Source: Paracoccaceae bacterium
GTDB taxonomy: Bacteria; Pseudomonadota; Alphaproteobacteria; Rhodobacterales; Rhodobacteraceae
Reading direction: 5' to 3'
NCBI GenBank assembly: GCA_033344815.1
Contig: JAWPMR010000001.1
Coordinates: forward strand, 2,652,136-2,716,135
DNA: 64,000 nt
Shown here piece after piece: positions 48,052-57,292 of the stretch (position 1 is the stretch's first letter; the number at the start of each line of letters is the position of its first letter). The notes beneath the pieces are model-generated. The model saw only the letters and a list, made by a program, of their open reading frames with translations, did no database searches and was not told the DNA's origin. A program made the position numbers and the translations under genes.

Positions 48052-48899
48052 CAGCCCAATACAGCCACGCGGGTTTCATCATCTACTTCCGGACGCGGTC
48101 CAAACCAACGCTCAAACCCTGGCACCGCCTGATGTAATAGCATTCCAAGCCCATCAACGGTGACGCATCCTTTTTCCTCGGCAATGCGCAGCAGCTGCGT
48201 TTTCAACGGTGTGTAGACCAGATCTGTGACGACTGTTGATTGCTTCAACCCGTCCAGAGGAACGCGCAACTCTGGCTTACCCACCATGCCGAGCGACGTC
48301 GTATTCACAACCAGACTGGCATCTTCCAACATATTTCCAGCCTGTACCCATTCTATGACTTGCACCCGATTTCCAAAATCGGATTTTAACTTATCCGCAC
48401 GCGCACGGGTTCTGTTGGATAGTAGAATTTCTGGAACCCCTGACTCCAATAAAGAGGCAATCACCGCACGGGACGCACCGCCCGCTCCAAGCACTACTGC
48501 CGCACCCTCCGCGGGTCGCCAGTCTGGCGCTCCTGCCTTCAGGTTTTCCAGGAAACCATACCCATCCGTATTGTCAGCGTGAATTGTTCCGTCCTTGCGA
48601 AAAATGAGGGTATTGGCCGCACCTATCAAAGTTGCGCGATCCGTGATCAGGTCCGCAATGCCCAGCACAGCCTCTTTATGCGGGATCGTTATATTGACGC
48701 CGACGAACCCTGCCTTGGGCAATGTCATTAAAACATCGCGCAGATCACGCGCCGCGACATCCATCGGGACATAGAAACCTTTAACGCCATATTTTTTTAG
48801 CCAGTGGCGGTGAACCTGCGGGGACCTTGAGTGGGCAATCGGGGACCCGATAACGCCGGCCAAAGGGATGGTCGCAACGGGTTTTGACGTATCGGTCAT
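48051..48899 (-). CDS. aroE: Shikimate dehydrogenase
   Basis: A 282-residue AroE, the NADPH-dependent enzyme reducing 3-dehydroshikimate to shikimate. It shows GSPIAHSRSPQVHRHW at the substrate end, the catalytic lysine in VNITIPHKEAVL, NTDGYGF with the catalytic aspartate, and the NADP loop VLGAGGASRAVIASL with SNRTRARADKL. Its start overlaps the maf stop (ATGA). Confidence 0.97.
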   Translation of the reverse strand: MTDTSKPVATIPLAGVIGSPIAHSRSPQVHRHWLKKYGVKGFYVPMDVAARDLRDVLMTLPKAGFVGVNITIPHKEAVLGIADLITDRATLIGAANTLIFRKDGTIHADNTDGYGFLENLKAGAPDWRPAEGAAVVLGAGGASRAVIASLLESGVPEILLSNRTRARADKLKSDFGNRVQVIEWVQAGNMLEDASLVVNTTSLGMVGKPELRVPLDGLKQSTVVTDLVYTPLKTQLLRIAEEKGCVTVDGLGMLLHQAVPGFERWFGPRPEVDDETRVAVLG

Positions 48900-49495
48900 C
48901 TTTCAAGGTCTCCGCGCAAAGTCAGATAGGCGAGAAGTTCCAATAAAGGTAAACCGAGGATATTGAAATAATCGCCATCAATTCGTGTGAACAACCGCAC
49001 ACCTTCTTCTTCGATCTTATAGGCACCGACAGAATCGCGGATGCTGTCCCAGTTCCGCGTCACATAGTCCTTGATGTAAGCATCTGTAGCATCACGCATT
49101 CTCAGGCGAACCTGCCCGATATGACGCCAGATTGGCTTGCCATCCTCGCAGATCACGGCGGCCGACAAAAGACTATGACGGTCATTTCGAAGCTGACACA
49201 ACTGGGTCTCGGCCATCTCTGGCGTTTCGGGTTTTGAAAACAGCTTCCCACCATGATCCAACACCTGATCACACCCAAGTACGAGTGCACCGGGATGTTT
49301 TTCACTGATCTTGCGCGCCTTTATTTCCGCCAGCGTGTCGGCCACGTCGCGCGGGGGTGCAGCCTCTGCCAACAAAGCATCGCGCACCATGTCTTCATCG
49401 ACGCGGGCCGGATCAACCGAAAACGAAACGCAAGACTGCCGTAGCAATTTCGCTCTGATTTCGGAGCCAGAGGCCAAAATAAGCTGTTGCGGCAT
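48896..49495 (-). CDS. maf: Maf family nucleotide pyrophosphatase
   Basis: A 199-residue Maf protein, which hydrolyses non-canonical or excess nucleoside triphosphates. The N-terminal LASGSEIRAKLLRQSCVSF is the family signature (S/A-S-x-S-x-R-x-x-L-L), followed by VLGCDQVLDHGGKLFSKP and, near the end, YKIEEEGVRLFTRIDGDYFNILGLP. Whether it acts on dTTP/UTP or m7GTP cannot be decided safely. It is the first gene left of the proposed origin; a DnaA box overlaps its start codon. It leads the aroE-coaE-dnaQ unit. Confidence 0.94.
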   Translation of the reverse strand: MPQQLILASGSEIRAKLLRQSCVSFSVDPARVDEDMVRDALLAEAAPPRDVADTLAEIKARKISEKHPGALVLGCDQVLDHGGKLFSKPETPEMAETQLCQLRNDRHSLLSAAVICEDGKPIWRHIGQVRLRMRDATDAYIKDYVTRNWDSIRDSVGAYKIEEEGVRLFTRIDGDYFNILGLPLLELLAYLTLRGDLER

Positions 49496-49503
49496 GTGTA
49501 TAA
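49495..49503 (-). promoter_or_regulatory. DnaA box 1 (exact)
   Basis: Minus-strand TTATACACA, an exact match to TTATNCACA. It overlaps the maf start codon, so DnaA bound here could also repress maf. Confidence 0.7.
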
Positions 49504-49517
49504 CCCTGTGAGCGGAG

Positions 49518-49532
49518 TTAAGGATTTCTTAA
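49518..49532. promoter_or_regulatory. CtrA-type site in the origin region
   Basis: TTAAGGATTTCTTAA is an exact TTAA-N7-TTAA match, 23 bp upstream of maf and 14 bp from DnaA box 1. In Caulobacter CtrA blocks initiation by binding such sites in the origin; a similar role here is inferred. Confidence 0.6.
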
Positions 49533-49640
49533 TATGTTCTTCTGGGCAAAACCGCAGCCTCACGCAAGAGGAAGATTGATTGTGCTGAAAACGACCTTTT
49601 TCAAAAATACTACCTATGCGGACAATGATAAGTAGGGTGC

Positions 49641-49649
49641 TGTGTATAA
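49641..49649 (-). promoter_or_regulatory. DnaA box 2 (exact)
   Basis: Minus-strand TTATACACA, the second exact match, placed just before the AT-rich block. Confidence 0.75.
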
Positions 49650-49665
49650 GGGCATTTTTTCCATT

Positions 49666-49674
49666 TTACCCACA
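49666..49674 (+). promoter_or_regulatory. DnaA box 3 (one mismatch)
   Basis: TTACCCACA differs from TTATCCACA at one base and faces box 2 at a distance of 16 bp. A weaker ATTTACACA follows at 49676-49684. Confidence 0.5.
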
Positions 49675-49690
49675 GATTTACACAAAATCC

Positions 49691-49740
49691 TGTTTGGATT
49701 TTTACTTTTTAACTATTTGATTTTGATATATTTTAAATTA
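49691..49740. other. AT-rich block, possible DNA unwinding element
   Basis: 43 of 50 bases are A or T, the lowest local GC seen in the window. It directly follows the DnaA boxes 2 and 3, where unwinding elements usually lie. Confidence 0.6.
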
Positions 49741-49808
49741 GTCTACAGGGAGTGTTTTGAAAATCTGACAGTTTTTTCCCCATCAGAATAACTGATCTGA
49801 CAAAACCT

Positions 49809-49817
49809 TAATCCACA
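49809..49817 (+). promoter_or_regulatory. DnaA box 4 (one mismatch)
   Basis: TAATCCACA differs from TTATCCACA at one base. It lies on the hemJ side of the AT-rich block. Confidence 0.45.
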
Positions 49818-49899
49818 GAAGTCTTGCGCCCTACTAAATCATCCTCCTTTTATCTTTCTTTATATATTTATAAGAGAGCGAGATGGATCGGAGAGAAAG

Positions 49900-50349
49900 A
49901 TGACGGACATACTTGTGCTTGGATATCCCTGGATCAAGGCATTCCATATCATGTCGGTCATTGCTTGGATGGCGGGTTTGTTTTATCTCCCCAGACTTTA
50001 CGTTTACCATGTTGAACAAGTTGGGCAAAGCGGCGATACACATGTTCTCTTCCAGACCATGGAAGTGAAATTACTTCGTGTCATCATGAACCCTGCAATG
50101 ATTGCAACATGGGTATTCGGCTTGTGTCTGGTTTTCACACCAGGTGTGGTAGACTGGTCAGACATCTGGCCCTGGACAAAAGCGGCGGGTGTTTTGGCAA
50201 TGACCACTTTTCACCATTGGCTGGGTTTGCGCCGCAAGGATTTCCTGAACGGGGCAAACAGATTTACCGGTCGTCAGTACAGGATGATGAATGAGGTTCC
50301 GACATTACTTATGGTGTTGATCGTTTTGTCTGTCGTTGTTCGGTTCTGA
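49900..50349 (+). CDS. hemJ: Protoporphyrinogen oxidase HemJ
   Basis: A 149-residue integral membrane protein with four hydrophobic helices. HIMSVIAWMAGLFYLPRL near residues 17-34 with the conserved histidine, and RRKDFLNGANRFTGRQYRMMNEVPTL split over the last loop, match HemJ (formerly a UPF0093 protein). It oxidises protoporphyrinogen IX to protoporphyrin IX in bacteria without HemY/HemG-type oxidases. GGAGAG precedes ATG 49900. It is the first gene right of the proposed origin. The hemE gene that flanks the origin in Caulobacter is not here. Confidence 0.93.
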   Translation: MTDILVLGYPWIKAFHIMSVIAWMAGLFYLPRLYVYHVEQVGQSGDTHVLFQTMEVKLLRVIMNPAMIATWVFGLCLVFTPGVVDWSDIWPWTKAAGVLAMTTFHHWLGLRRKDFLNGANRFTGRQYRMMNEVPTLLMVLIVLSVVVRF

Positions 50350-50477
50350 AGGAATTGACTCCGAGCTAGCCGCGGCTTAAACAGCGCTCATCACCCCGTC
50401 CGGGGATGAAGCAGACGTAAAATTCTACTCTCACAATTCAGCGGGCGTTACAGCCGTCGCTGAACACAGGTATTTCC

Positions 50478-51785
50478 ATGACATCTGACATGACCGACAC
50501 ACCCTCCGTACCGGAGACGCTTGAGACCCTGAACCTCGCAGATCTCAAACGTAAAAGCCCCAAAGATCTTTTGTCGATGGCAGAAGATCTTGAGATCGAG
50601 AACGCTTCCACCATGCGTAAAGGTGAAATGATGTTCCAGATCCTGCGCGAGCGGGCGGACGAAGGATGGGAGATATACGGCGATGGGGTGCTGGAAGTGC
50701 TCCAGGACGGATTCGGTTTCCTGCGTTCGCCGGAAGCCAATTACCTTCCTGGCCCGGATGACATCTATGTGTCACCCGAGATGATCCGCAAACACTCCCT
50801 GCGAACGGGTGATACCATCGAAGGGGTGATCAAGGCACCTGATGACAACGAGCGCTATTTTGCCCTGATCAATGTGACAAAGATCAATTTTGAAGAGCCC
50901 GAAAAAGCACGTCACAAGGTTGCTTTTGAAAACCTGACTCCGCTCTATCCTGATGAGCGCATGACGATGGAAGTCGAGGACCCGACGGTCAAGGATCGCT
51001 CCTCGCGGATCATTGACCTTGTGGCACCCATTGGTAAAGGTCAGCGGTCTTTGATTGTAGCGCCTCCGAGGACGGGTAAAACAGTCCTGTTGCAGAATAT
51101 CGCAAATTCAATCGAGAAAAATCATCCGGAATGCTATTTGATTGTATTGCTTATCGACGAGCGTCCGGAAGAAGTTACGGATATGCAACGGTCGGTGAAG
51201 GGAGAGGTTGTCTCTTCGACTTTTGATGAGCCAGCAACACGGCACGTGGCGGTTTCCGATATGGTGATCGAAAAAGCGAAACGCCTGGTCGAACACAAGA
51301 GGGATGTCGTAATCCTTCTCGATTCCATTACCCGTCTTGGTCGCGCATTCAACACGGTTGTGCCGTCCTCGGGTAAGGTTCTGACGGGTGGTGTGGATGC
51401 CAATGCGCTTCAACGCCCCAAACGCTTCTTTGGTGCCGCGCGTAACATCGAAGAAGGCGGGTCACTGACGATTATTGCAACTGCGCTAATCGACACGGGC
51501 AGCCGTATGGATGAAGTTATCTTTGAAGAGTTCAAAGGTACGGGTAATTCGGAAATTGTACTTGACCGGAAGATCGCGGATAAACGTGTTTTCCCAGCGA
51601 TGGATATATTGAAATCAGGAACTCGCAAAGAAGATCTGCTGGTTGATAAAATTGATCTCCAGAAGACCTTTGTCTTGCGCCGTATTCTGAACCCGATGGG
51701 GACCACCGATGCCATTGAATTCCTGATCTCCAAGCTTAAACAAACAAAGACAAATTCGGACTTCTTCGACTCTATGAATACGTAA
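50478..51785 (+). CDS. rho: Transcription termination factor Rho
   Basis: A 435-residue Rho, the hexameric RNA helicase ending transcription. [21 protein letters not shown] opens the N-terminal domain. [23 protein letters not shown] is the RNA-binding cold-shock fold. Walker A is [15 protein letters not shown], Walker B is [15 protein letters not shown], and [15 protein letters not shown] is the Q/R-loop region. The 128-bp leader contains a small GC-rich hairpin (CCCC/GGGG at about 50394-50405) that may take part in autoregulation. The start may be 50478 or the in-frame ATG 50490. Confidence 0.98.
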   Translation: MTSDMTDTPSVPETLETLNLADLKRKSPKDLLSMAEDLEIENASTMRKGEMMFQILRERADEGWEIYGDGVLEVLQDGFGFLRSPEANYLPGPDDIYVSPEMIRKHSLRTGDTIEGVIKAPDDNERYFALINVTKINFEEPEKARHKVAFENLTPLYPDERMTMEVEDPTVKDRSSRIIDLVAPIGKGQRSLIVAPPRTGKTVLLQNIANSIEKNHPECYLIVLLIDERPEEVTDMQRSVKGEVVSSTFDEPATRHVAVSDMVIEKAKRLVEHKRDVVILLDSITRLGRAFNTVVPSSGKVLTGGVDANALQRPKRFFGAARNIEEGGSLTIIATALIDTGSRMDEVIFEEFKGTGNSEIVLDRKIADKRVFPAMDILKSGTRKEDLLVDKIDLQKTFVLRRILNPMGTTDAIEFLISKLKQTKTNSDFFDSMNT

Positions 51786-51815
51786 CTTATTGTTTAAAAA
51801 CAGTGGGTTAAATAA

Positions 51816-53102
51816 ATGGATACGATTTTTGCACTGGCGTCTGCTCAAGGTAAAGCCGGGGTTTCTGTTATTCGTGTTTCCGGGCCTAAAGCCTGGGCGT
51901 CGGCCGAGCTGCTGTGTGGAAGGTTACCTGATCCACGTGTCGCAGCGGTAAGGACACTGGCGGATTCTGATGGCAATCTTCTCGATCACGCCCTTGTAGT
52001 ATGTTTTCAAGCGCCCAAAAGTTTTACGGGCGAAGATGTGGTTGAATTGCACGTTCACGGCAGCCTGTCGGTCGTGCGCGCCGTATTGGCTAATCTTTCA
52101 AAGCAGGCTGAAGTGCGTATGGCAGATCCGGGAGAATTCACTCGGAGAGCTTTAGAAAACGAAAAGCTGGACCTTGTTCAAGTCGAGGGTATGGCCGATC
52201 TGATTGACGCGGAAACTGAAGCGCAACGGCAGCAGGCTGTTCGCGTATTGTCTGGATTATTGGGACATCGCGTGGAAGGGTGGCGCAAAAAGCTGATCAG
52301 AGCGGCAGCCCTGCTGGAAGCTACGATAGATTTCGTGGATGAAGATGTACCTTTAGATGTCAGCCCAGAGGTGATTTCCTTACTGGATGTAGTAACCGGT
52401 GATATTTCAGATGAAATAGCTGGAACTTTTGTCGCGGAGCGTATTCGGACTGGGTTTGAGGTTGCGATTGTCGGTCCTCCTAATGCTGGCAAGTCAACGC
52501 TCTTAAATCGTTTGGCGGGGCGAGAGGCTGCAATCACGTCAGAAATTGCAGGAACGACGCGTGACGTAATTGAGGTCCGAATGGACCTGAAGGGACTGCC
52601 GGTTACTTTTCTTGATACTGCGGGATTGAGATTAACTGATGATCAGGTCGAAAGCATTGGTGTTTCCCGAGCAGTAAAGCGCGCAAAAGAGGCGGACTTA
52701 CGCGTCTTCCTGGTTGGGCCGGATGAGAAATTAATCCTGTCTCCCTTGGATAATGATATTGTATTACTGCCAAAAATGGATGTTAGCGATCCTACAAAAC
52801 GTGGAGTTTCTGGTCAGACAGGAGCCGGTGTGGCTGAAATGTTGTCTGTAGTAGAAGATGTATTGTCGGAAAGATCGGCTAAAGTAGGCGTGGCAACCCA
52901 TGAGCGGCATCGTATTACAATGCAGGATGCGTTCGAAGGACTAAATATTGCTAAGAAAGTCGTTGGCGAGGGGCCAGACCGTTATGATATAGCGGCGGAG
53001 GAATTGCGGGCTTCGATTCGACAGTTGGAAACGCTGGTGGGGCGGGTTGATGTAGAAAACCTGCTGGATGAAATCTTTTCAAGTTTTTGTCTTGGAAAAT
53101 AG
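51816..53102 (+). CDS. mnmE: tRNA uridine modification GTPase MnmE
   Basis: A 428-residue MnmE (TrmE), which with MnmG makes the cmnm5 group on wobble uridine 34. [22 protein letters not shown] is the folate-binding start, [21 protein letters not shown] the P-loop, TRDVIEV carries switch I, and FLDTAGLR is G3. The C-terminal CLGK gives the catalytic cysteine. The G4 motif reads LPKMD instead of NKxD, an unusual form. Only 4 bp separate it from mnmG. Confidence 0.97.
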   Translation: MDTIFALASAQGKAGVSVIRVSGPKAWASAELLCGRLPDPRVAAVRTLADSDGNLLDHALVVCFQAPKSFTGEDVVELHVHGSLSVVRAVLANLSKQAEVRMADPGEFTRRALENEKLDLVQVEGMADLIDAETEAQRQQAVRVLSGLLGHRVEGWRKKLIRAAALLEATIDFVDEDVPLDVSPEVISLLDVVTGDISDEIAGTFVAERIRTGFEVAIVGPPNAGKSTLLNRLAGREAAITSEIAGTTRDVIEVRMDLKGLPVTFLDTAGLRLTDDQVESIGVSRAVKRAKEADLRVFLVGPDEKLILSPLDNDIVLLPKMDVSDPTKRGVSGQTGAGVAEMLSVVEDVLSERSAKVGVATHERHRITMQDAFEGLNIAKKVVGEGPDRYDIAAEELRASIRQLETLVGRVDVENLLDEIFSSFCLGK

Positions 53103-53106
53103 TGGA

Positions 53107-54978
53107 GTGTTTCACGTGAAACATTTTGATGTTCTTGTAATAGGCGGCGGTCATGCCGGCGTTGAGGCGGCGCATGCGTCTGCACGACTAGGCGCTTCCA
53201 CTGGCCTCGTGACACTGTCTGAAGCTGGAATAGGGGTTATGTCTTGCAATCCGGCGATTGGCGGACTTGGTAAAGGGCATTTGGTTCGGGAAATTGATGC
53301 TTTGGATGGCGTCATGGGGCGGGTTGCAGATAAAGCTGGTATTCAATTTCGACTTTTGAACCGTCGTAAAGGTCCTGCGGTTCAAGGACCCCGTGCTCAA
53401 TCTGATCGTCAAATCTACCGGTCAGAGATACTGGCTGAAACCAGAAGCCAAAAAGATCTAACTGTAGTGTTGGGGGAAGTTGTCGATTTTCTGATGTCTG
53501 GGGACGGCGTTTGCGGAGTGGTGCTGAAAGACGGGAGCGAGATCAAAGCGTCTTGTGTTGTTCTAACTACAGGCACCTTTTTGCGCGGTGTCATTCACAT
53601 CGGTGATGACTCCTATTCGGGGGGACGCATGGGTGACAAGGCGTCAATAAGACTGGCTGAGCGCATTGATTCCTTTGATTTACCTCTGGGTCGGTTAAAA
53701 ACAGGCACGCCGCCCCGACTTGATGGTACAACTATTAATTGGGATGTTCTGGAAAAACAGCCTGGCGATGAAAATCCAACGTTCTTTTCATTCATGTCTT
53801 CTGAAGTCGATGCGAAGCAGATTTCGTGTGGTATCACACACACAAATAACCAGACTCACGACATTATTCGGAAGAATCTGGATCTGTCGGCGATGTATGG
53901 TGGTCGGATAGACGGAATTGGCCCGCGCTACTGCCCCTCAATCGAAGACAAGGTTGTTCGGTTTGAAGATAAGGACTCGCACCTCATTTTCCTGGAGCCT
54001 GAAAGCCATTCAAACACAACAGTTTACCCAAACGGTATATCAACCTCCTTGCCTGAAGTGGTGCAAAAACAATACGTAAACTCCATTTTCGGGCTGGAGA
54101 GGGCCGCTATTCTCCAGCCTGGGTATGCGATTGAGTATGATTATGTAGATCCCCGGGTGTTGGATGCTGGCTTGGCTTTGCCAAAGGTGCCCGGTTTGTA
54201 TCTGGCTGGTCAGATCAACGGAACAACCGGGTATGAAGAGGCGGCTGCGCAGGGGATGGTCGCGGGGTTGAATGCGGCTCTCGCGGTGCAGGGCAAAGAT
54301 CCGGTTCATTTTTCGCGCTCCAATAGTTATATCGGTGTCATGGTGGATGATCTCACGACCCGCGGGGTTACGGAGCCTTATCGTATGTTTACGTCTCGGG
54401 CAGAGTTTCGGCTGTCACTGCGTGCCGATAATGCGGATCAACGGCTTACGCCCATGGGAATTGAGCTCGGATGCGTTGGTAACCAACGACGCACCCTTTT
54501 TCTAGAGAAAGCTGGAAAACTCGAAGATGCGCGGCATATTCTGCAGAAAAATTCTTATACGCCCGCGGAGGCTGCGCGGGTCGGAATAAGCATCAACCAA
54601 GACGGCGCTCGCCGGACAGCAATCCAGTTACTGTCTTTTCCGGAGGTTTCGTTTTCGGACATCAAGCCTCTCAACTTAGAACTTGCTTCAATCGATGCTG
54701 ATATTGCCGAGCAAATGAAGCGGGAGGCGATCTACGCTAATTACTTGCAGCGACAACAACGGGATATTGAGTCGCTGCAAAAGGATGAAGAACTAAAAAT
54801 ACCAATGGTTTTTCAATATGATGATCTGGATGGTCTTTCGAACGAACTCAAAGCAAAATTAAAAGTAGCGCGTCCGGCTAGTTTGGCGCAAATGTCCCGT
54901 ATTGACGGTATGACGCCAGCAGCATTGACCTTGGTGATGGTGAAGCTTCGACAAGAACAACGAAAGAAGTCAGCGTGA
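53107..54978 (+). CDS. mnmG: tRNA uridine modification enzyme MnmG (GidA)
   Basis: A 623-residue FAD protein, the partner of MnmE. The FAD motif [21 protein letters not shown] follows the start; [27 protein letters not shown] and [19 protein letters not shown] are invariant family blocks; [10 protein letters not shown] carries the nucleophile-region loop. The start is either GTG 53107 (GGAAA upstream) or GTG 53116 (GGAG upstream). A perfect parS site at 53108-53123 is read as codons for FHVKH. The stop overlaps rsmG (GTGA). Confidence 0.98.
   Translation: MFHVKHFDVLVIGGGHAGVEAAHASARLGASTGLVTLSEAGIGVMSCNPAIGGLGKGHLVREIDALDGVMGRVADKAGIQFRLLNRRKGPAVQGPRAQSDRQIYRSEILAETRSQKDLTVVLGEVVDFLMSGDGVCGVVLKDGSEIKASCVVLTTGTFLRGVIHIGDDSYSGGRMGDKASIRLAERIDSFDLPLGRLKTGTPPRLDGTTINWDVLEKQPGDENPTFFSFMSSEVDAKQISCGITHTNNQTHDIIRKNLDLSAMYGGRIDGIGPRYCPSIEDKVVRFEDKDSHLIFLEPESHSNTTVYPNGISTSLPEVVQKQYVNSIFGLERAAILQPGYAIEYDYVDPRVLDAGLALPKVPGLYLAGQINGTTGYEEAAAQGMVAGLNAALAVQGKDPVHFSRSNSYIGVMVDDLTTRGVTEPYRMFTSRAEFRLSLRADNADQRLTPMGIELGCVGNQRRTLFLEKAGKLEDARHILQKNSYTPAEAARVGISINQDGARRTAIQLLSFPEVSFSDIKPLNLELASIDADIAEQMKREAIYANYLQRQQRDIESLQKDEELKIPMVFQYDDLDGLSNELKAKLKVARPASLAQMSRIDGMTPAALTLVMVKLRQEQRKKSA
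53108..53123. promoter_or_regulatory. parS: parS centromere site 1
   Basis: TGTTTCACGTGAAACA is an exact copy of the 16-bp consensus bound by ParB. It lies in the first codons of mnmG, 3.3 kb from the parB gene and about 3.5 kb from the proposed origin. Confidence 0.95.
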
Positions 54979-55580
54979 TTTTGTCAGATTTGGATGTTTC
55001 ACGTGAAACATTGGGGCGACTAGAGCACTATCAGCTGCTCATAGAAAAGTGGAACCCGACGATTAATCTGATATCTAAATCTAGTATAAGACATCTATGG
55101 GATAGGCATATATGGGATTCTGCCCAAATCTACAGGTATGCAGGCGAGCGTCCGAATTGGATGGACATCGGAAGCGGGGGCGGACTTCCCGGCGTAGTTG
55201 TCGCAATTTTGGCTAAGCAAGGGGATCCTCAACGCCATGTTACCATGGTGGAAAGCGATGTTCGCAAATCTGTATTTCTGAAAACCGTTATTCGTGAGCT
55301 GGACTTACCGGCTTCTGTAGTTGTGGGTCGTATCGAGAAAATCGCTCCTGCAGATTGCGACATACTGACGGCGCGCGCACTCGCGGATTTGCATCAATTA
55401 TTGCACTTTGTTGACCGGCACTTGAAACCATCTGGTCGCGCGATTTTCCTTAAAGGTGAGTCTTGGGAAGAAGAAGTGGCCGCGGCCCGAAAAGCATGGT
55501 CTTTTGATCTTAGGATCCATAAAAGCATAACAAACCCAAAAGCCGCTATTTTAGAGGTAAAGGATATTCAGGTTGCCTGA
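54975..55580 (+). CDS. rsmG: 16S rRNA m7G527 methyltransferase RsmG (GidB)
   Basis: A 201-residue SAM-dependent methyltransferase that makes m7G527 in 16S rRNA; loss gives low-level streptomycin resistance. [22 protein letters not shown] and [18 protein letters not shown] (SAM site) are diagnostic, with [18 protein letters not shown] after it. GTG 54975 overlaps the mnmG stop, and the stop overlaps the parA start by 8 bp. The second parS site encodes part of VSRET. Codon use is richer in A/T than in the left half of the window. Confidence 0.97.
   Translation: MILSDLDVSRETLGRLEHYQLLIEKWNPTINLISKSSIRHLWDRHIWDSAQIYRYAGERPNWMDIGSGGGLPGVVVAILAKQGDPQRHVTMVESDVRKSVFLKTVIRELDLPASVVVGRIEKIAPADCDILTARALADLHQLLHFVDRHLKPSGRAIFLKGESWEEEVAAARKAWSFDLRIHKSITNPKAAILEVKDIQVA
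54995..55010. promoter_or_regulatory. parS: parS centromere site 2
   Basis: A second exact TGTTTCACGTGAAACA, inside codons 7-12 of rsmG, 1887 bp from the first. It strengthens the placing of the origin domain here. Confidence 0.95.
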
Positions 55581-56382
55581 CTTATCGCGCCCGGAAGGAC
55601 CGAAAATAATATCGGTCGCAAATCAAAAGGGAGGAGTTGGTAAAACGACAACAACCATTAACCTTGCCGCGGCACTCGCAGAAGCTGGCAAAAAGGTTCT
55701 AGTGGTTGATCTTGATCCGCAGGGCAATGCATCCACAGGCTTGGGTATCGACACGGAAGACCGCGCTTTAACGACATATGACTTGCTCTTGGATGATATC
55801 GATCTTGCAGAAATCGTTTTACCAACTGTAGCACCGGGGCTTTTCATCATTCCAGCGACTGTTGATCTGAGTTCAGCGGATATCGAATTGATTTCAAATG
55901 AAAAACGCAGTTTTCTTTTGCATGATGCGCTACGTCAAACGGCGATGGATGCGTTCGGCTTTGACTATATTTTGATCGATTGCCCACCTTCGCTTAATCT
56001 TTTAACGGTGAATGCAATGATTGCGTCACATTCTATCCTTGTGCCGTTGCAAAGCGAGTTTTTTGCTTTGGAAGGGCTGTCGCAGTTAATGTTAACAATC
56101 CGTGAAGTGAGGCAGAGTGGCAATAAGGACCTGCGTATCGAAGGTGTTGTCTTAACAATGTATGACCAGCGCAACAATTTGTCTTTGCAGGTCGAACAGG
56201 ATGCCCGCGACAATTTGGGCGAGTTGGTCTTTGAGACCAGAATTCCAAGGAATGTTCGGGTCAGTGAGGCGCCTTCTTTTGCTATGCCAGTTCTAAGTTA
56301 TGACACGGCATCCAAGGGCGCCCGGGCGTATCGGGCGTTGGCGCAGGAAGTACTTTTCAGAAATACCGAAATCGAGACATAA
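55573..56382 (+). CDS. parA: Chromosome partitioning ATPase ParA
   Basis: A 269-residue Walker-type ATPase moving the ParB-parS complex. The deviant Walker A is ANQKGGVGKTTTTINLA near residues 16-32, VLVVDLDPQGNAS follows, and DYILIDCPPSL is Walker B. The start is TTG 55573, with AAAGGA nine bases upstream. It is the chromosomal (short) type without an N-terminal DNA-binding domain. Confidence 0.97.
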   Translation: MPDLSRPEGPKIISVANQKGGVGKTTTTINLAAALAEAGKKVLVVDLDPQGNASTGLGIDTEDRALTTYDLLLDDIDLAEIVLPTVAPGLFIIPATVDLSSADIELISNEKRSFLLHDALRQTAMDAFGFDYILIDCPPSLNLLTVNAMIASHSILVPLQSEFFALEGLSQLMLTIREVRQSGNKDLRIEGVVLTMYDQRNNLSLQVEQDARDNLGELVFETRIPRNVRVSEAPSFAMPVLSYDTASKGARAYRALAQEVLFRNTEIET

Positions 56383-56392
56383 GGGGGCCGAA

Positions 56393-57292
56393 ATGGCAGG
56401 TGGAGCAGATCGCAAACGTGGCCTAGGACGTGGCCTATCCGCATTGATGTCTGACGTGGCGGAGACCGAACGAGTCACCAGCGCGGGACCGTCGACAGCG
56501 GAACGATTGATACCCATTGAGCAAATATCGCCAAACCCTGACCAGCCGCGAAAGCGGTTTGAAGAAGGGCAACTTGAAGATCTCGCGGCGTCTATCAAGG
56601 AAAAGGGCATCATTCAGCCGTTGATTGTTCGCGCCTTGCATAGCGGGCGATACGAAATTGTGGCAGGTGAGCGACGTTGGCGCGCGGCCCAAATGGCGAA
56701 ACTACACGAAATTCCTGCTGTTATCCGGTCATTCACGGATGTTGAAGTGCTCGAAGTGGCCATCATCGAAAACATCCAGCGAGCGGATTTAAACCCGATC
56801 GAGGAGGCGGTGGGTTACCGCCAACTGATGGATCGCTTCGGGCATACACAGGAGAAAATGGCTGAAGCTCTGGGGAAAAGTCGAAGTCATATTGCCAATC
56901 TTCTGCGGCTTTTGAATCTCCCTGACGAGGTGGTTGAGATGGTGCGGCAAGGTGACCTCACCGCTGGACACGCCCGTGCTTTGATTACCGCAAATGACCC
57001 GCTGGAGATTGCGCGTCAGATCATCAAGAGCGGGCTTTCTGTCCGCGCGGTTGAGGCATTGGTGAAAAAACAGCTCGCGTCGGAAACTGGCAGGATTTCG
57101 GAAGGTGCGAAGATATCAAAAACAGAGGTCAAAGATGCGGATACAAAGGCATTGGAGGGCGATCTGTCCGCTGCCTTAGGGATGAAAGTTGTTCTTGATC
57201 ATAAGCCGGGTAAAGAGTCAGGCCAGATGGTTCTTCACTACAAAACCCTTGAAGAGCTTGACGAACTTTGCCGCGTTTTGAGTGGAAATTAG
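56393..57292 (+). CDS. parB: Chromosome partitioning protein ParB
   Basis: A 299-residue ParB. RKRGLGRGLSALMSDV at the start is the ParA-stimulating segment. IPIEQISPNPDQPRKRFEEGQLEDLAASIKEKG continues into the CTPase motif YEIVAGERRWRAAQMA and ENIQRADLNPIEEA; the helix-turn-helix TQEKMAEALGKSRSHIANLLRLL binds parS. ATG 56393 has a GGGGG-rich ribosome site; the longer frame from 56300 overlaps parA and is rejected. The stop overlaps that of hemW by 4 bp. Confidence 0.97.
   Translation: MAGGADRKRGLGRGLSALMSDVAETERVTSAGPSTAERLIPIEQISPNPDQPRKRFEEGQLEDLAASIKEKGIIQPLIVRALHSGRYEIVAGERRWRAAQMAKLHEIPAVIRSFTDVEVLEVAIIENIQRADLNPIEEAVGYRQLMDRFGHTQEKMAEALGKSRSHIANLLRLLNLPDEVVEMVRQGDLTAGHARALITANDPLEIARQIIKSGLSVRAVEALVKKQLASETGRISEGAKISKTEVKDADTKALEGDLSAALGMKVVLDHKPGKESGQMVLHYKTLEELDELCRVLSGN

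Larger units (their letters stand above)
49495..49899. other. oriC: Probable chromosomal replication origin (oriC)
   Basis: The 404-bp gap between maf and hemJ holds two exact DnaA boxes, two single-mismatch boxes, a block with 43 A/T out of 50 bases (49691-49740), and a perfect CtrA-type site. Genes run away from it in both directions (maf-dnaQ left, hemJ-rho-mnmE-mnmG-parAB right), and two parS sites and parAB lie within 7 kb. In Caulobacter the origin also lies beside the same maf-aroE-coaE-dnaQ block. No convincing coding frame is present. Confidence 0.8.

Noticed and set aside
51788..51815. TTAA...TTAA pair before mnmE as a CtrA site
   Set aside because: The spacing is 10 bases, not 7.
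56300..56392. Longer N-terminus for parB
   Set aside because: It would overlap parA by 83 bp, while ATG 56393 has a good ribosome site and begins with the conserved ParB N-terminal motif.
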